From contig JBANDB010000009.1 of assembly GCA_037576215.1 (NCBI GenBank), positions 3,410,001 to 3,474,000 of the forward strand: a DNA stretch of 64,000 bases, written 5' to 3'. Position numbers and translations under genes: made by a program. The first letter of the stretch is position 1; each line of letters begins with the position of its first letter. The notes below the pieces were generated by a model that had not been told where the DNA came from, did not search any database, and saw only the letters and a list, made by a program, of their open reading frames with translations. Below, piece by piece: positions 47,845 to 59,800 of this stretch. The DNA is from Armillaria gallica. Its lineage: Eukaryota > Basidiomycota > Agaricomycetes > Agaricales > Physalacriaceae.

Positions 47845-50800
47845 ATGATGGTATTTGGTCGCAACAAGGCTAAAGCGCCTCCGCCGCGTAGCGATGTCAT
47901 TGTCATTCACGACTCTGATTCGGAGCCGGAGGGTCGTGGAGGGAAGCTTTCGTCCAAACGCCAAAAGGTGGCCAGCGGTTCGTTAATCTCGGATATTCAG
48001 CGTATTTTACACGTTAAGAACGTGTTCTTTCAGGCAAGGCGCCCCCAACGACAGGCGCCAAAGTACACATCGACCGCACGAAGAACGCTCATCTCAAAGG
48101 CCGCAAACGTTTCAATGCAGATTTCGAGGATACGAAGCAACTCGTCAAGAATGGAGGATTCCTGGTTCACGGCTGGCGGATACAGAGCGAGTCGCCTTTC
48201 ATGGCTGTGGCTTGATACTAATCTCGCTCTTAGAGTTCCGCCCAGGCGACGACGAAGGTGCAATGGAAGTCGTGATTGAGGATTCTCACACACCTGATGG
48301 ATCAATTTCTCTCACTATGCTTGTTGATGGTAATATTCCGCGTCTTTGTCTTTTCAGCCATCCTAATATTCTACGTAAAAGACACCTCCGAATATCCCAA
48401 AAATCACACAGTATTTTGTTACTCTTCAGATTCAGAGCTCGATGCACGTACAGCCGAGCTTGTAAATGAGATCGCGACATCGCCTGCACGACCCATCGTC
48501 GACACTCTGGAACGTTTCCTGACCTCGCTCGCCGGTAAGAAGTACCAAGAAGTCGACATGGAGGATGAAGACGACAGTGGAGATGAAGAATATGTCGGTA
48601 TGGATTATGACGATGATGATACTGCAATGTCCAAGGTTGCGACCTACAGTCGCTCCAGACTGCAACGGTAAGCCGCATTTTCCTTGTAACAGCACCATCT
48701 ATATTTCTTTTTAGGGACTTTATCGAGGCTGTGGGGGCAGGCTATCGACCAGGATTCATTCCTTTCGGAGGCGATGATTTTTGCTTAACCATCAGCTTAC
48801 CAGTCATCACTCTGTCTGAATCAATTCCTGCCCGGGCGCTTATGGCTTGGGATCGGCGGCTTCTGTCCCGTTCGCAGCACTTAACCCTTCTCATATCGGG
48901 ACACAGCGGCATGTATCCCTCTTTGTCGAGTGACGGAGCCTATTCCAGTACTGCACGCAGGGCGGGTGTGCAACTCAAATTCCAAGTCGGTCTGTGCGGT
49001 CAGTACAAGCCTTCAACTATAAATGCCAGAGAAGCCGTACGTAGGTACGGACTAGTCCTTCAAGACGCCGAAGATGAAGTGCGGATCCAAAAAGAGAAGG
49101 AGCTTGCTGCTGCGAATTTTTACGACGCGGACGTTGACATGGACGAAGAAGCCGTGCCTATCGTCCCAGAAGTTGTTGTTGAAGAAGAAGAAGATGAAGG
49201 ACGATTTGACAAGTTCAGCTTGAGTTCCTCTTTAGAGTCGTTGCTGGATCAATCCTTTCTGAAAGTTGTTCGATTACGGAGACAGTTTGATCTGGGCTGG
49301 GCCGGTGCTGAGCTCCTGTTCGCTGAAATTGAGAAAAGCCAGATGACAGCAGAGGACGTGTACCGGTTCAAAACCAAGGTAACGGGCTTACGCTCAGAAA
49401 CATCAATCTTGCTCATCTAGTCCAGGAAATAAACGCGGCCGAAAAAGAGGAGCAAAAGCTTAACCGAAGGCTGCCTCACGATCCTTTGCATGATCTGGGG
49501 AAATCGGAGGATATCAATCTTCCACTGACCGCGTTTAGTTATCTCATCAGACGACTGACGGTAGGCAAGCTGTGTTTCGATGAGCGCCCCTCCTAATGTT
49601 CTCCTAGTTATGTACTCGCTACTGCATAGTCTGCCACAACAAACTCACCACTGACTTCGAAGCCCTGAAGCCATACGTGTGCGACTCTAAACTGTGCTCC
49701 TACCAATACTACTCTCTCAATCGTGGTCCTTCTTTAGAGGTATGTTTTGCTCACTAACATATATCTTTGTGTCTCACATCTCGATAGTACGAAATCATTC
49801 ACAACCCACAAACTGTGGATCTTCTTGTTTCATTGACCTATTCTGGAGCTGCCGAAGGCGTCCTTGATGAGCCTCTCCCTATTGGGATGGGCCTGCGGGT
49901 TCCTATTCCTGACAAAACCACGCTCGTCCAACCGCCGACGCTTCGAGGACCCGCCGCTTATCCTGGTGTCTTCATTGCTTCAGTAACTGCCGCTCCGTCT
50001 CCTTCTACCCCTCGAAGGGAGCCTGTCCCGGACAATCGTGGTCTGTGCGATTTTGATGATCTTGATATTTTCCAGGTTAGTTTCACGTTCTGACTGCCTT
50101 CGTTGTTGTCGGTTGATGGATGCATACTCAGATGCGCGCGTCTATTGCTGCCATGATAAATGCATTGCCCGCAGTAGGCTTTCCATCTTCATTATTACCC
50201 TCTATGTCGAGCTAACTAGGGGTACTTTAGGTAGAAGATATGAAGTATGGACATGTCATCTTAAAGGTCATTGGACTATGACTGACCTTTGACACAGGAA
50301 GCATTTAGAACGCAAAGTCAAGCCCGGTAAATCGAAGCCCAAGCTCAGGGAACTCGATCCTGCAGTGCTGCCCGCCGCGTGGCAGATTCTTCGCTGGTAA
50401 GCTAAGGTTAACACACACCCAACCTACTAGTGACCACTCTTGAATCAGGTGTGTGGCGTCTTGCACTGCATATCTTGAACCCATCACATCGGGAGCTGAG
50501 TTGGTAACGAATTTGGGTTTGTTTTGTTCCACTGACTGCACAATGCATTCCAACTAAGACGGCGTTTAGATCCATCGTGGCGCCAGTTCCGTTTCAGCGT
50601 CGGGGCTCCAGACGCAGAAGCTAAATTTCAGGCTGCTGTCGCTCAGTCTCAGGCATCGAGTGCGAACGCCGCGAAGTATCCTTCACTATTTGTTAGTGTT
50701 CCCATTGCTATAAGCTATGCATTGTCACTTATTCTGTACCTGAAGGCGTTCCATGGCTCTTCTTTACGAAACTGGCACTCGGTCAGTCATTTGGCTTTCG

Positions 50801-52397
50801 ATTTTTTTGCTTTCACGATCCTGACCATTGGTCATAGATTATTCGGCATGGACTGTGGTACAAGGAAGTGGCTAATGGGCGGGCCTATGGACATGGTAGA
50901 TGTTTATCTTAGTTTCCACGGTGCTCGTCACTCATTCTGTCCGTCTGTTTGTAGGTGTCTACCTCGCTAAGGACGGGCAGATCTCTATGGGACATTATGC
51001 GGGAGGTAACTCTACGATGTGGCGCAAGAGCAAGATCTGTCCCAATGCTTGTGTGGCCTTAGCGGAGGTAGTCAACTTGCCCGAAAAGTTTGTTAGTTCG
51101 AATCCATATTTCGTTATCGCAGATACCACCTGGATTGTCTGGTGAGTGATCAAGTTCGACCCCAGTTCGAAAACTAAATTATTCACAGCCGGTACCTCTT
51201 AGTCAAGTGCCCAGCTGACGCGACCGCTACTGCCCCGGTTGTGGATAAGACCATACCTTTCGTAAAGTTGGATCCTAAGCATCCGCTGACATTGAGCAAC
51301 AGCAAGATCTCTATTCCTGAGCCTGGGTATACCATCAAGTCATTACTCCAGGATCGTCAGCGTGATCTAGTTATACAAGAGCCGGATGATGAAGACCAGC
51401 GGATTTTTAACCATGTTGAGAGGGAGACAATCATTGTCGATGATGAAGACGACGACGGTCATGAATTCTACGACGACGACGAAGTCATGATTATACCTGA
51501 TCCGAAGGGGAAAGGCAAAGCACCGGCTCCAGCTGCGTCCAGTAGCAAAAAGAAAGCCAAGCCAGCAGATGACTGGAAGCACGACCCTAAATGGGTCAGC
51601 TTTGTCCTCGACAAACTAATGCCCCCGCCCACTGACTCTGCGCGGTCTGCGACTATGGCGGTCCAGCGGGAGCTGAGATCGATGCTGAAGGAACAGGAAG
51701 CTGCGAACAGTCTGCGAGAGCTGGGGTGGTACATGCCGCCAGAATTTATTGGCGATAATTTGTTCCAGTGGATCGTAGAGATGCACTCGTTTGATCCGAG
51801 TCTACCGATCGCGAAGGACTTGAAGACGGCGTATGTCTTTTTGGTTTTGTCTTGTGATTTATTGGAATTGACGATGCTGTAGAGGAGTGAATTCGATCAT
51901 CTTCGAGATACGGTTCCCTCCAAGCTTCCCGTTGGCTCCGCCTTTTTTCAGGATTCTTACGCCACGGTTCTTGCCTTTTATTCATGGCGGAGGCGGCCAT
52001 GTTACTGGAGGAGGGTCTATATGTATGGATTTGCTGACCTCCGATGGTGCGTTCAACGGGTCCTTTTGGTGTTTGTCTGGCTCACATTTTGTTTTAGGTT
52101 GGTTGCCCAGCTACAGGTAAATAATTACGTCTTTTAGCGTTCCTGTTTGCTAATTATCCTCGAGTATTCCTGCGGTCATTATGCAGATAAAGTTGGCTAT
52201 ATCAAACCTGGACCCTCGCCCAGCAAGGCTCGCTAAAGATTGGCAACGTGAATACCAAGTGTATGAGGCGTTGGAGGGATACAAGAGGGCAGCTGCTGCT
52301 CATGGATGGCAGGTTCGTTCTATTCGTTTTCTTACACCTTTGCTGTTGCTAATGTGGATTTTAGATTCCCGTTGGTATTGAGAAACTTGTGAGATAA
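47845..52397 (+). CDS. PARP-family ADP-ribosyltransferase fused to a ubiquitin-conjugating (UBC) domain
   Basis: It combines an ADP-ribosyltransferase and a Ube2Q-like E2 in one polypeptide. The ATG at 47845 gives MMVFGRNKAKAPPPRSDVI then VIHDSDSEPE, a SUMO-interaction-like motif (hydrophobic run followed by acidic/Ser). Next are acidic and helical segments (AGYRPGFIPFGGDDFCLTI), then CHNKLTTDFEALKPYVC and KLCSYQYYSLNRGPSLEYE (about 49600-49790, Cys cluster). The ART core includes FAFHGSSLRNWHS (H), GHGVYLAKDGQISMGHYAG (Y) and CVALAEVVNLPEK. The third triad position falls in WIVCRYLLVK, with no clear Glu, so mono-ADP-ribosylation is more likely than polymer synthesis. A DE-rich linker follows (about 51380-51500). 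The UBC domain shows MCIC-like GGGSICMDLLTSDG, with its catalytic Cys, and WLPSYSIPAVIMQIK, ending at 52397. The intron after CAGA (about 48187) may use a GC donor. Confidence 0.9.
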
Positions 52398-52785
52398 ATT
52401 TGAGATAGATAGAAACCATGACGGATGTAACAACAGACTTTTGAACCGTTTGAGCGTCGACACTTGGTTGACCCTGGTGTGAATAGATATTGCTTTGTAC
52501 GACGATCTTGTAATATAACCGGCTGTATTTTAACTGAGAGGTACTATCGACTGAGAAGTTCGGCTACGCGAAGAATCTCATAGGTTCAGGAAAGTATAAA
52601 ATAGTAAAATACCAACATAAGTACCTTTTTCATATCTGTCACAGATTCTGTCGACAGCGATCTTCGTGACGTGTACTTGTGCTGAACGACTAGGCGAAAT
52701 CGTACACATATAGCCACTTTAAGTGATGTCGGAGCGGCGAAATTGCGTTGTGCCATCATAAAGGGAAACTTGTTTTACTTCGTCG
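52398..52785. other. Intergenic region between PARP-E2 and PKA-R genes
   Basis: It contains the PARP-E2 3' end and the PKA-R promoter. No gene is seen. Confidence 0.4.
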
Positions 52786-54292
52786 ATGTCGACGTTCGAC
52801 CAGCTTATCGACGACCTTACACGGGACGCCAAGCGCGTGCAGCCCAGCGACGCGCTGCAGTTCTGTGCAAATTGGTTCCAACAACGGCTGGAAGAACAGC
52901 GGGCACGGACCAGGGACGTTCTATCTCGTCGTTCGCGCGCATTTTCGCGTGAACTGCCTAGCGAGCTGTACGTCGACACGGCTTTTAGTTCGGGACAGAG
53001 CCCAGAAGCAGTCTCTCCGCTCGACACAGCGCCCCGCTCGTCGCTCGCTGGCAGGAACAGCGTCTCCTTCAGCCCATTTGGCACCCTCAACGTTCCCGGC
53101 AATGCTCTGCTCGCCAACAGCCCGCCCATCGTCCAGTTCAACACAGTCCCGACCTCCCCCTTATCGACACCGATGCCCAACCCCTTCGCACAGTTCGACG
53201 ACGGCGCCGTCGCTCAACCCATAAACCCAGGCGACTACCTACATCCACCCGTTCCTACCATCTTCCAACGGCGCACTTCCGTCTCAGCAGAGTCCATCCC
53301 TGTCGACAGCTCTCCAGACGAACCACTTCCTGTATACCCCAAGACGCCCGACCAGCTTCATCGCATCAAAGCATCCATCGCCAACAACTTTATCTTCCGC
53401 GATCTCGACGAGGAGCAGGAAACGGGCGTGCTCAACGCCATGCAGGAAAAGAAGACGGAGAAAGGCGAGGTGGTTATACGCCAGGGCGATGTGGGCGACT
53501 ACTTTTACGTCGTAGAGTCGGGTCTGCTCGAGTGCTTCATCCGGTCAGAGCCTCTACCCCCAGCAGGACTTCGTGCCTCAGAAGACAAGTTCCTCCAGCC
53601 TGGGTACCACCCTGAGTTTGGGAAACGTGTAGCAGAGTGCACGCCGGGGACCTCGTTTGGAGAGCTGGCACTGATGTACGGCCACCCTCGTGCCGCGACG
53701 GTCTTGTCTACTGAGCCTTCCACCCTGTGGGCATTGGACCGCATCACCTTCCGGACAATCATCCTAAAGGCGGCTCATCGGCGACGCATGATGTACGAGC
53801 ACTTTTTATCATCTGTGGCCCTCTTGTCATCATTAGACGCAGCCGAGCGCAGTAAAATCGCTGATGCGCTGGTCAGCAAGGTGTACATGGACGGGGAGGC
53901 CGTTGTCAGACAAGGAGAGATGGGAGACACGTTCTTTTTCATCGAGGAGGGTGAAGCCGTTGTGACCAAGTCGCAGGAGGCTTACGACGGCCAGGTTCGC
54001 GAGTTTCAAGTGGGACATTTGAAGAAGGGAGATTACTTTGGAGGTGCGATGTTTTCCTCTCTACGTTCCATTCATGTTTATACTGACACTATAAACAGAG
54101 TTGTCGCTTCTGCACTTGGCACCTCGCGCTGCGACTGTCAGTGCAATCACCCGGGACGATCACACTCTTCCAAAGCTCAAGGTAGCGGCTTTGGATGCGC
54201 AGGCTTTCACTCGACTTCTTGGGCCTCTTCGGGATCTGATGGAGCGAAGGGCCGGGGAACAGTATGGGTCTGGTGCGAGATTGTCACGCTAG
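52786..54292 (+). CDS. cAMP-dependent protein kinase regulatory subunit
   Basis: It binds and inhibits PKA catalytic subunits until cAMP arrives. Exon 1 runs 52786-54043 and exon 2 54099-54292, joined across a 55-nt intron; the predicted length is 483 residues. The N-terminus (MSTFDQLIDDLTRDAKRVQP) begins the docking/dimerisation region. At about residue 165 RRTSVS is an RRxS phosphorylatable inhibitor site. Two cyclic-nucleotide-binding domains follow. The first has DYFYVVESGLLECF and phosphate-binding GTSFGELALMYGHPRAATV; the second has GDTFFFIEEGEAVV and GELSLLHLAPRAATV, spanning the intron. Both conserved Glu and Arg of the cAMP pockets are present. The C-terminus ends at 54292. All frames are intact. 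Confidence 0.96.
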
Positions 54293-54598
54293 GGATTCAT
54301 CTCGCGTAAGGGCTGAACTCTACGGCTTTAATTTCTCTTCTCGATGGTTTAAAGTGCTGTTTTTCATCCTCGCTATTTTTTGTATCAACTAAGTACGTTT
54401 TCGAATCTTGTTTTGCGTGTATCATCCTATTTAGAAAGGTTGAGAATGACTCTTGTTTGAGAAAAGTCTCATTTGTGCTTCGGTCCCGTTTCTCGATCAC
54501 GGTTCAGTCAGTACCAGTCATAAGAATCTCCTATTTTCTTCATAAATAGCTGGAATATCGAGATCATCAACAACTTTCCCACTCCGTCGAGTATTATC
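54293..54598. other. Intergenic region between PKA-R and TatD genes
   Basis: It is 306 bp long and AT-rich. No gene is seen. Confidence 0.4.
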
Positions 54599-55712
54599 AT
54601 GAGCAGAAACAACCGATACCGAGGATCATCCAACCGCGGCACTCAGCCCCTTCCTTCGCACGACACGCTCACGTGTGCGTTCCCATCTCATCCAAGTGTT
54701 TCAGGCCCTGCCATCGTCGACACTCATACGCATCTCGTCTTGACGTTTGCGGCATACCGGTCGAGCTACCCCTCTGGTTGGTATTCAAGCATATTCGAAC
54801 TCGTCCGAGGCATCTACAAAGGGCGAGGTGTCGAGACGATCATTGATGTATGGCATAATCCCGCCGAGTTCATGCCTAAGCCCGGGAAGGGATGGAGGCG
54901 GCTGGCGGATGCGCCAGAGGAGCAATGGGGTGGCGTTAATTATCGGTTTGTCATAGGCGTGCATCCGTACGTTTGTCTTGTTCTTCCTTGCACGAAATAA
55001 TGCTGAATCACTTGCAGACATGAAGCAAAATACTATACTCCTGCCGTGGAGGCAGAGATGTAAGCTATTCCAGCCCGTTCGTTCTCTCAAAGTGTTAAAC
55101 CCTATGCATTGCAGCACAACTGCCCTCAACCACCCGCTTTGTGTCGGCCTCGGCGAGATAGGACTGGATTACCACTATACACGCTCTCCTCAAGATGTTC
55201 AAAAAACTGTCTTCGCTCAACAGCTCAAGTTGGCGGTGGAGAAAGGGAAGCCTCTCACGATCCATACACGAAAGGCCGAAGAAGATACAGAACGGATAAT
55301 GAAGGAAATCATTCCCAAGGACCACCCCGTCCACGTCCACTGCTTTACAGACTCGCCCGACTTCGCCCTCCGCCTGCTCTCTCACTTCCCGAATCTCCAC
55401 ATCGGCATCACCGGCGTCGTGACGTTCTCGACCAATTTGAATACGGCGGACTTGCTGCGTCAGATGGTGAGATCTCCGGAACTCTTTCGCATAGTCCTGG
55501 AAACAGACGCGCCGTACATGGTCCCTTCGAATGTCTACCCTGCCCTGCTCGCTGACCCGACTTTTACGAAGCAAACTCGCCTTCCGTTGAGTCACTCGTT
55601 GATGATTCCCTATACGGCTCAGTACGTCGCGTCTGTCTTGGGTGATGCATGGGACACGAAGGGGGTGTTGACCGCAGGAAGGGAGGGCGCTGGAAGAGTT
55701 TATGGTGTTTGA
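54599..55712 (+). CDS. TatD-family metal-dependent hydrolase/nuclease
   Basis: TatD proteins are two-metal phosphodiesterases/DNases. The ATG at 54599 leads a short Ser/Arg-rich N-terminus, then DTHTHLVLTF (first metal His pair). Further motifs are FVIGVHPHEAKYYTPAVEAE (across an intron), GLGEIGLDYHY (metal Glu), LTIHTRKAEEDT, HVHCFTDSPDFALRLL and VLETDAPYMVPSNVYP (catalytic Asp). The stop is at 55710-55712, after GREGAGRVYGV. The first intron (about 54967-55017) joins HP to HEAKYY and a second joins EAEI to TTALNHP, both in phase. Length and motif order match the family. Confidence 0.94.
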
Positions 55713-56267
55713 CAGGTTTGAGTACTCTAAATTGGCTTTTTCATACAAACCTGCGTCTACAACTGCATCTCCATACCACAGTGAGGAACGACCTCTGCAA
55801 GGCCTAAGGATTTTAGCAATAAGTAGTGCAGGTTGAAGTTATCGAGACGTCTCGAGGGCTCATAAGGCAAGTACAACACAACAACTGCGGCATCTGGCAC
55901 CCACAACGTTCGTCGTCGACAAAGAAGTTCGAATTCGTGGCTTCTAAGTTCTAAGTCCTGGGTACTGAGGCAGGAAGTTAAAAACTGGTTACCGGCAGTT
56001 CGACCGTCGCGATTCGATGTATAGCAGCTCCTGAGAGAGATAAAATGAGCAAAAAATGAGTAAAACGCGAAGATACAGAACCTGAAAAAAATCTGCATTT
56101 GCCGTGCGCTCGTCATGTGAATATGCACGTGAGAGGTAAGTAACAGTAAGTTACCGTAGCAAAACTACCCTCCTGGGGCGGGGTCAGTAACAAACGGTTA
56201 CTACCCACCTGCCCGTGGCTCCCGCGCCGTGCGGAAGGTCTAAATCAGAACAAAACTTATCCATTCA
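55713..56267. other. Intergenic region downstream of TatD
   Basis: No gene is supported. A short imperfect inverted element (taagtaacagtaagttac) is seen near 56138. Confidence 0.35.
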
Positions 56268-56350
56268 GGGCCTGACCGGGAATTGAACCCGGGACCTCCT
56301 CGAAAGCTAGCAGGCCCTAACAAGGAATCATACTACTAGACCATCAGGCC
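56268..56350 (-). tRNA. tRNA-Pro(AGG) with an 11-nt intron
   Basis: On the minus strand it folds as a cloverleaf with acceptor stem GGCCTGA/TCAGGCC and anticodon stem CCTTG/CGAGG. The anticodon loop is TTAGGG, intron CCTGCTAGCTT, then T, and the T arm is CCGGG-TTCAATT-CCCGG. It differs from the copy at 19910-19991 by a compensated acceptor pair (C:G versus T:A) and by an unrelated intron. The D loop again reads AGTAGTA. Confidence 0.9.
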
Positions 56351-56869
56351 ACTGATCAAGGTGTGGCAATAATATTGTTACCTATTCAATGCGTTTCTGA
56401 TAGCTGCATCCACCACACGACGTTCTAGCATTTGTACACTGACTTCCTGATGTCTGTGTCTAATAAGACATCGGAGAAATAATGCGTCACGGAGGTACGT
56501 CGATTGCAAGGATTCCTCTCAGAGGATTGCAAATGCATGATGTACATGTACGAAACTAGAGACTGCGGCGCCACTCCCTTACTGCCCTACCAATGTTACG
56601 GTTCTCAGTCCACGCATCACGGCCCCCTTCTTTGACGTGTGCAATGTAGGAATCACATTCGCACCGCGTTTATAAGAGGTTATAGTCGCAGTCCGCCACA
56701 GAACCTGTCTACCTTGTCCATTGCAAAATTAGATTGACATTAGCTGCCTGTCTGTGAGCGGTTCACTTCGTGCGGAAAATATCGGAGACAAGTAATTTGT
56801 TTACGAAGACACGGGTTTAAAGTACACAGTCAGTTGTCAATCAATGAATGAGCGATCCTCTTGGTTTCC
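56351..56869. other. Intergenic region before the giant GTPase gene's 3' end
   Basis: It holds the tRNA 5' flank and the 3' region of the large minus-strand gene. No gene is seen. Confidence 0.35.
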
Positions 56870-59800
56870 TCAACGACTCCGCGATTCCAAGGAAAGTTTC
56901 AGCAAGGCGAACCTGCAAAGACTGTCAGACCAAGGAAAACACGAAGTTAGTTTACGACTCACACTATCAAGGGCCTCGGCGTATGACGAATCAATTCTAG
57001 CCGCTGCTGGCGCATTCGGGTCCGGAGGGGTATTGTTCTGAACTCCGAGAGCGATCTGAGTTATACGACGCAGGACAGAGTTGTAGGGCCCAAACGAGAC
57101 AGTATGCAAGGACAGTGGTTTCCTGTATGACATTGTTAGTAAGAATATTCACAGACAGACACCCTTACCCTAGCGCGACAGCTGCATGGCAGAGATCTTG
57201 GACAGTCTCGTCTTCTACAGAACATTCGCCATCAGACAAAAGGATTACGATCGGTGTTCTGCATTCGGATTGTGTGTCAGGACTCAAAGACCTGCAGAAG
57301 TTTGTATAACTTGCCTCTCAGCGCTCCAGTTTTGGGTCATAACGCTCTGGGCGTCCCTTAGAGCGATGTCGTAGTCGGTTCCGCCCCCTGTTTGATGCCG
57401 CAGAAGACCGTTCAAGAGATCTTGAGGTGAACTTGTGAAGTCATTGATTACTCCGTGAGTGATGGTGTGGTCAAAAAGTATCACACTATAGGAATCTCTT
57501 CGATGCTGAACTCGGCCTTGTCCATTGGCGGTAACGGCAGCATGACGGGACGACCAGAATGCGTGAACGGCCGAATACACTGCTCCGAGTCTGTTATTGC
57601 AAGTACGCTGAATACTTGCAGTTACAGGCGTGTTTTGTAACGGCGCACGGTCTCTTATGCTCATAGAGCTCGACCTGTTCAGATCAATGAGAGTAAACGA
57701 TGTGCATGTCATGGAGGACTGACCTATCAATGACAAATATTCTGGATTACCGGTGGGTCAGAAGTTGTGTAGACCTTTATTCACTATTTCGACTCACACA
57801 TGGAATGCTTGTTGTAAGACCGCCGGGTTTTTGCAAGGAAAGACATGCCCGTCGTTCGACAGATATCCCAGACCCACTCGCTGGTTGGAGGTTTCAGGAG
57901 GGTGGAACAAAGGCAAAATACAGAACGATGGTTGAGCGGGATGCGTTGCATTTCCAGCATGTTCAGGACCTAAGGAGCGCATTCAGCTACTTGACGCAGA
58001 TATCATGTGTTGCACATTTTACCGGGACACATAGCATCACTTGAATAGAATTATGAGGCAAATAAGCTGCAGAAACCAATATAACATACCATTTCGAAAA
58101 ATTATCCTTGTCTTCACGCGAATACGGGTCTATTAAGCGTCGTGAGCAAAAGAAACAAGTAAAAGAGCTGGTGGCTGGACCTTTGAAACCTGCAATTCAC
58201 ACAATGGTCAGCTGGATAGATACTAGTCAACGGGAGACATACCCGATCGTCTCCAGAACAGGGAATGCGTAATAAAGTCCTTTGGTCGGTTAGGATTAGG
58301 TCTTAATAGTTCATTAACATGCTGAATTTCGTTCGAACCACAGTTCGGTCCTGCCTGTGGATCTGCTCGACAGTAATCCACATGTGCATGTCTTCCCATG
58401 TCCTTGCAGACCAAGTTACACATCATCGGCGCACCGTCATCCTCAGACCCAAATTTGTGGCCATTGATCTCCAAGGAAGCGCCAGCAGGCCCATCGACAG
58501 CCCACCGAGTTTTGGACATGGATCCATGACTTGTCTCGTGCTCTTGTTGCACGTGTCCTAACGAAAACTTGTTAGTCCTCGCGGTATATAAAGTTGAACT
58601 AGGAATTTACCCAAAGGAAGGGTGCAATAATAACCACAGCCGTCACATCTAGAACCAATATGTCAATGAACTGTATGATTCGCCTGTTTACAACCCACCG
58701 CGATTCACAGAAGTGGAAAGGATTTGGGTCTGTGCTATGAATATGAGAACCCTCATGTTGTTGTTTACCCGCTGGAATAGTAATCGCGCAATGCAGCCTT
58801 TTCGCGACTGTAAAGTCCCGACTAAAATCACCGTCTGTTCAGTTCAGTGTAGCTGGAAATGTACCTTGTGAATACTGAATACCAGACGTTGCTTAATATT
58901 GATTCTTATATAATCAAGTCATGTGTTCACACCTTCGTATATTCAAAGGTCTCATGGCGACCAGTGAACGTTGCCTTGATAGATTGGGGAGCAGTGTCAA
59001 TTTCACAGGTTCCATGAGCACCACATACTGCGGAGCAAGGATGTTCTTGGCTAGCAGAGAAGGGTCTTGAGATATGTAGCCAAAGATGAAAGAAGCACTA
59101 ACCCGCATAGATGTACCGCCTGCTTATCTAGACCATGTAAATGGTTGTCATTGGAACACAGACGTTTGCAGAGTTCGCAGGGCATTGGGCACATGCGATT
59201 GTCACATATGTGGATATCATGATCTTGGTGACTAAACCAGAATTACCGTGATTCATTAGGTGCAGCGGCCGACTCACCTCGGGACTATGCACATTCCTTT
59301 ACAGGCAAAAGACCTTCCTTGGTTCATCTTGACATTTCCTAACTGACAAGGCTGGATGTAATCGAAGTGTGTTAGCTAGTAGAGCATACTAAGATGAGAA
59401 GTGACGACCAACCCGGCCACAGGCATGAACTGGAGCGGAGCACATGTGATCATCAAGATGATTGACGATCTGAGAAATGATCATTTGACATTCAGGAAGT
59501 TTTTTCCAGCTAGACAGAGGAAATGTACCTTCGTACAATCGACCAGGCACCCATTCTTGTCGTTCAAGCGGCACTGTTGGCCACACAAATGGGTATCGAC
59601 GGCGCATCTGATGTGCTTTCAGCATCAGTGTAAAAAAAGCAGCTAATGAGACTGACATGTGTTTGGCAGTATGACCGGCACTAGAAGCAGAGAAATTGTC
59701 AGAAAAGGGATAGAGGAACGATAGGTAGCGTACGGAAAACCACAAGGTTTCGCCTCATCGCCGTGTCCAGTCACAAATTCGCAAGGCTTGGTGCATTGGT

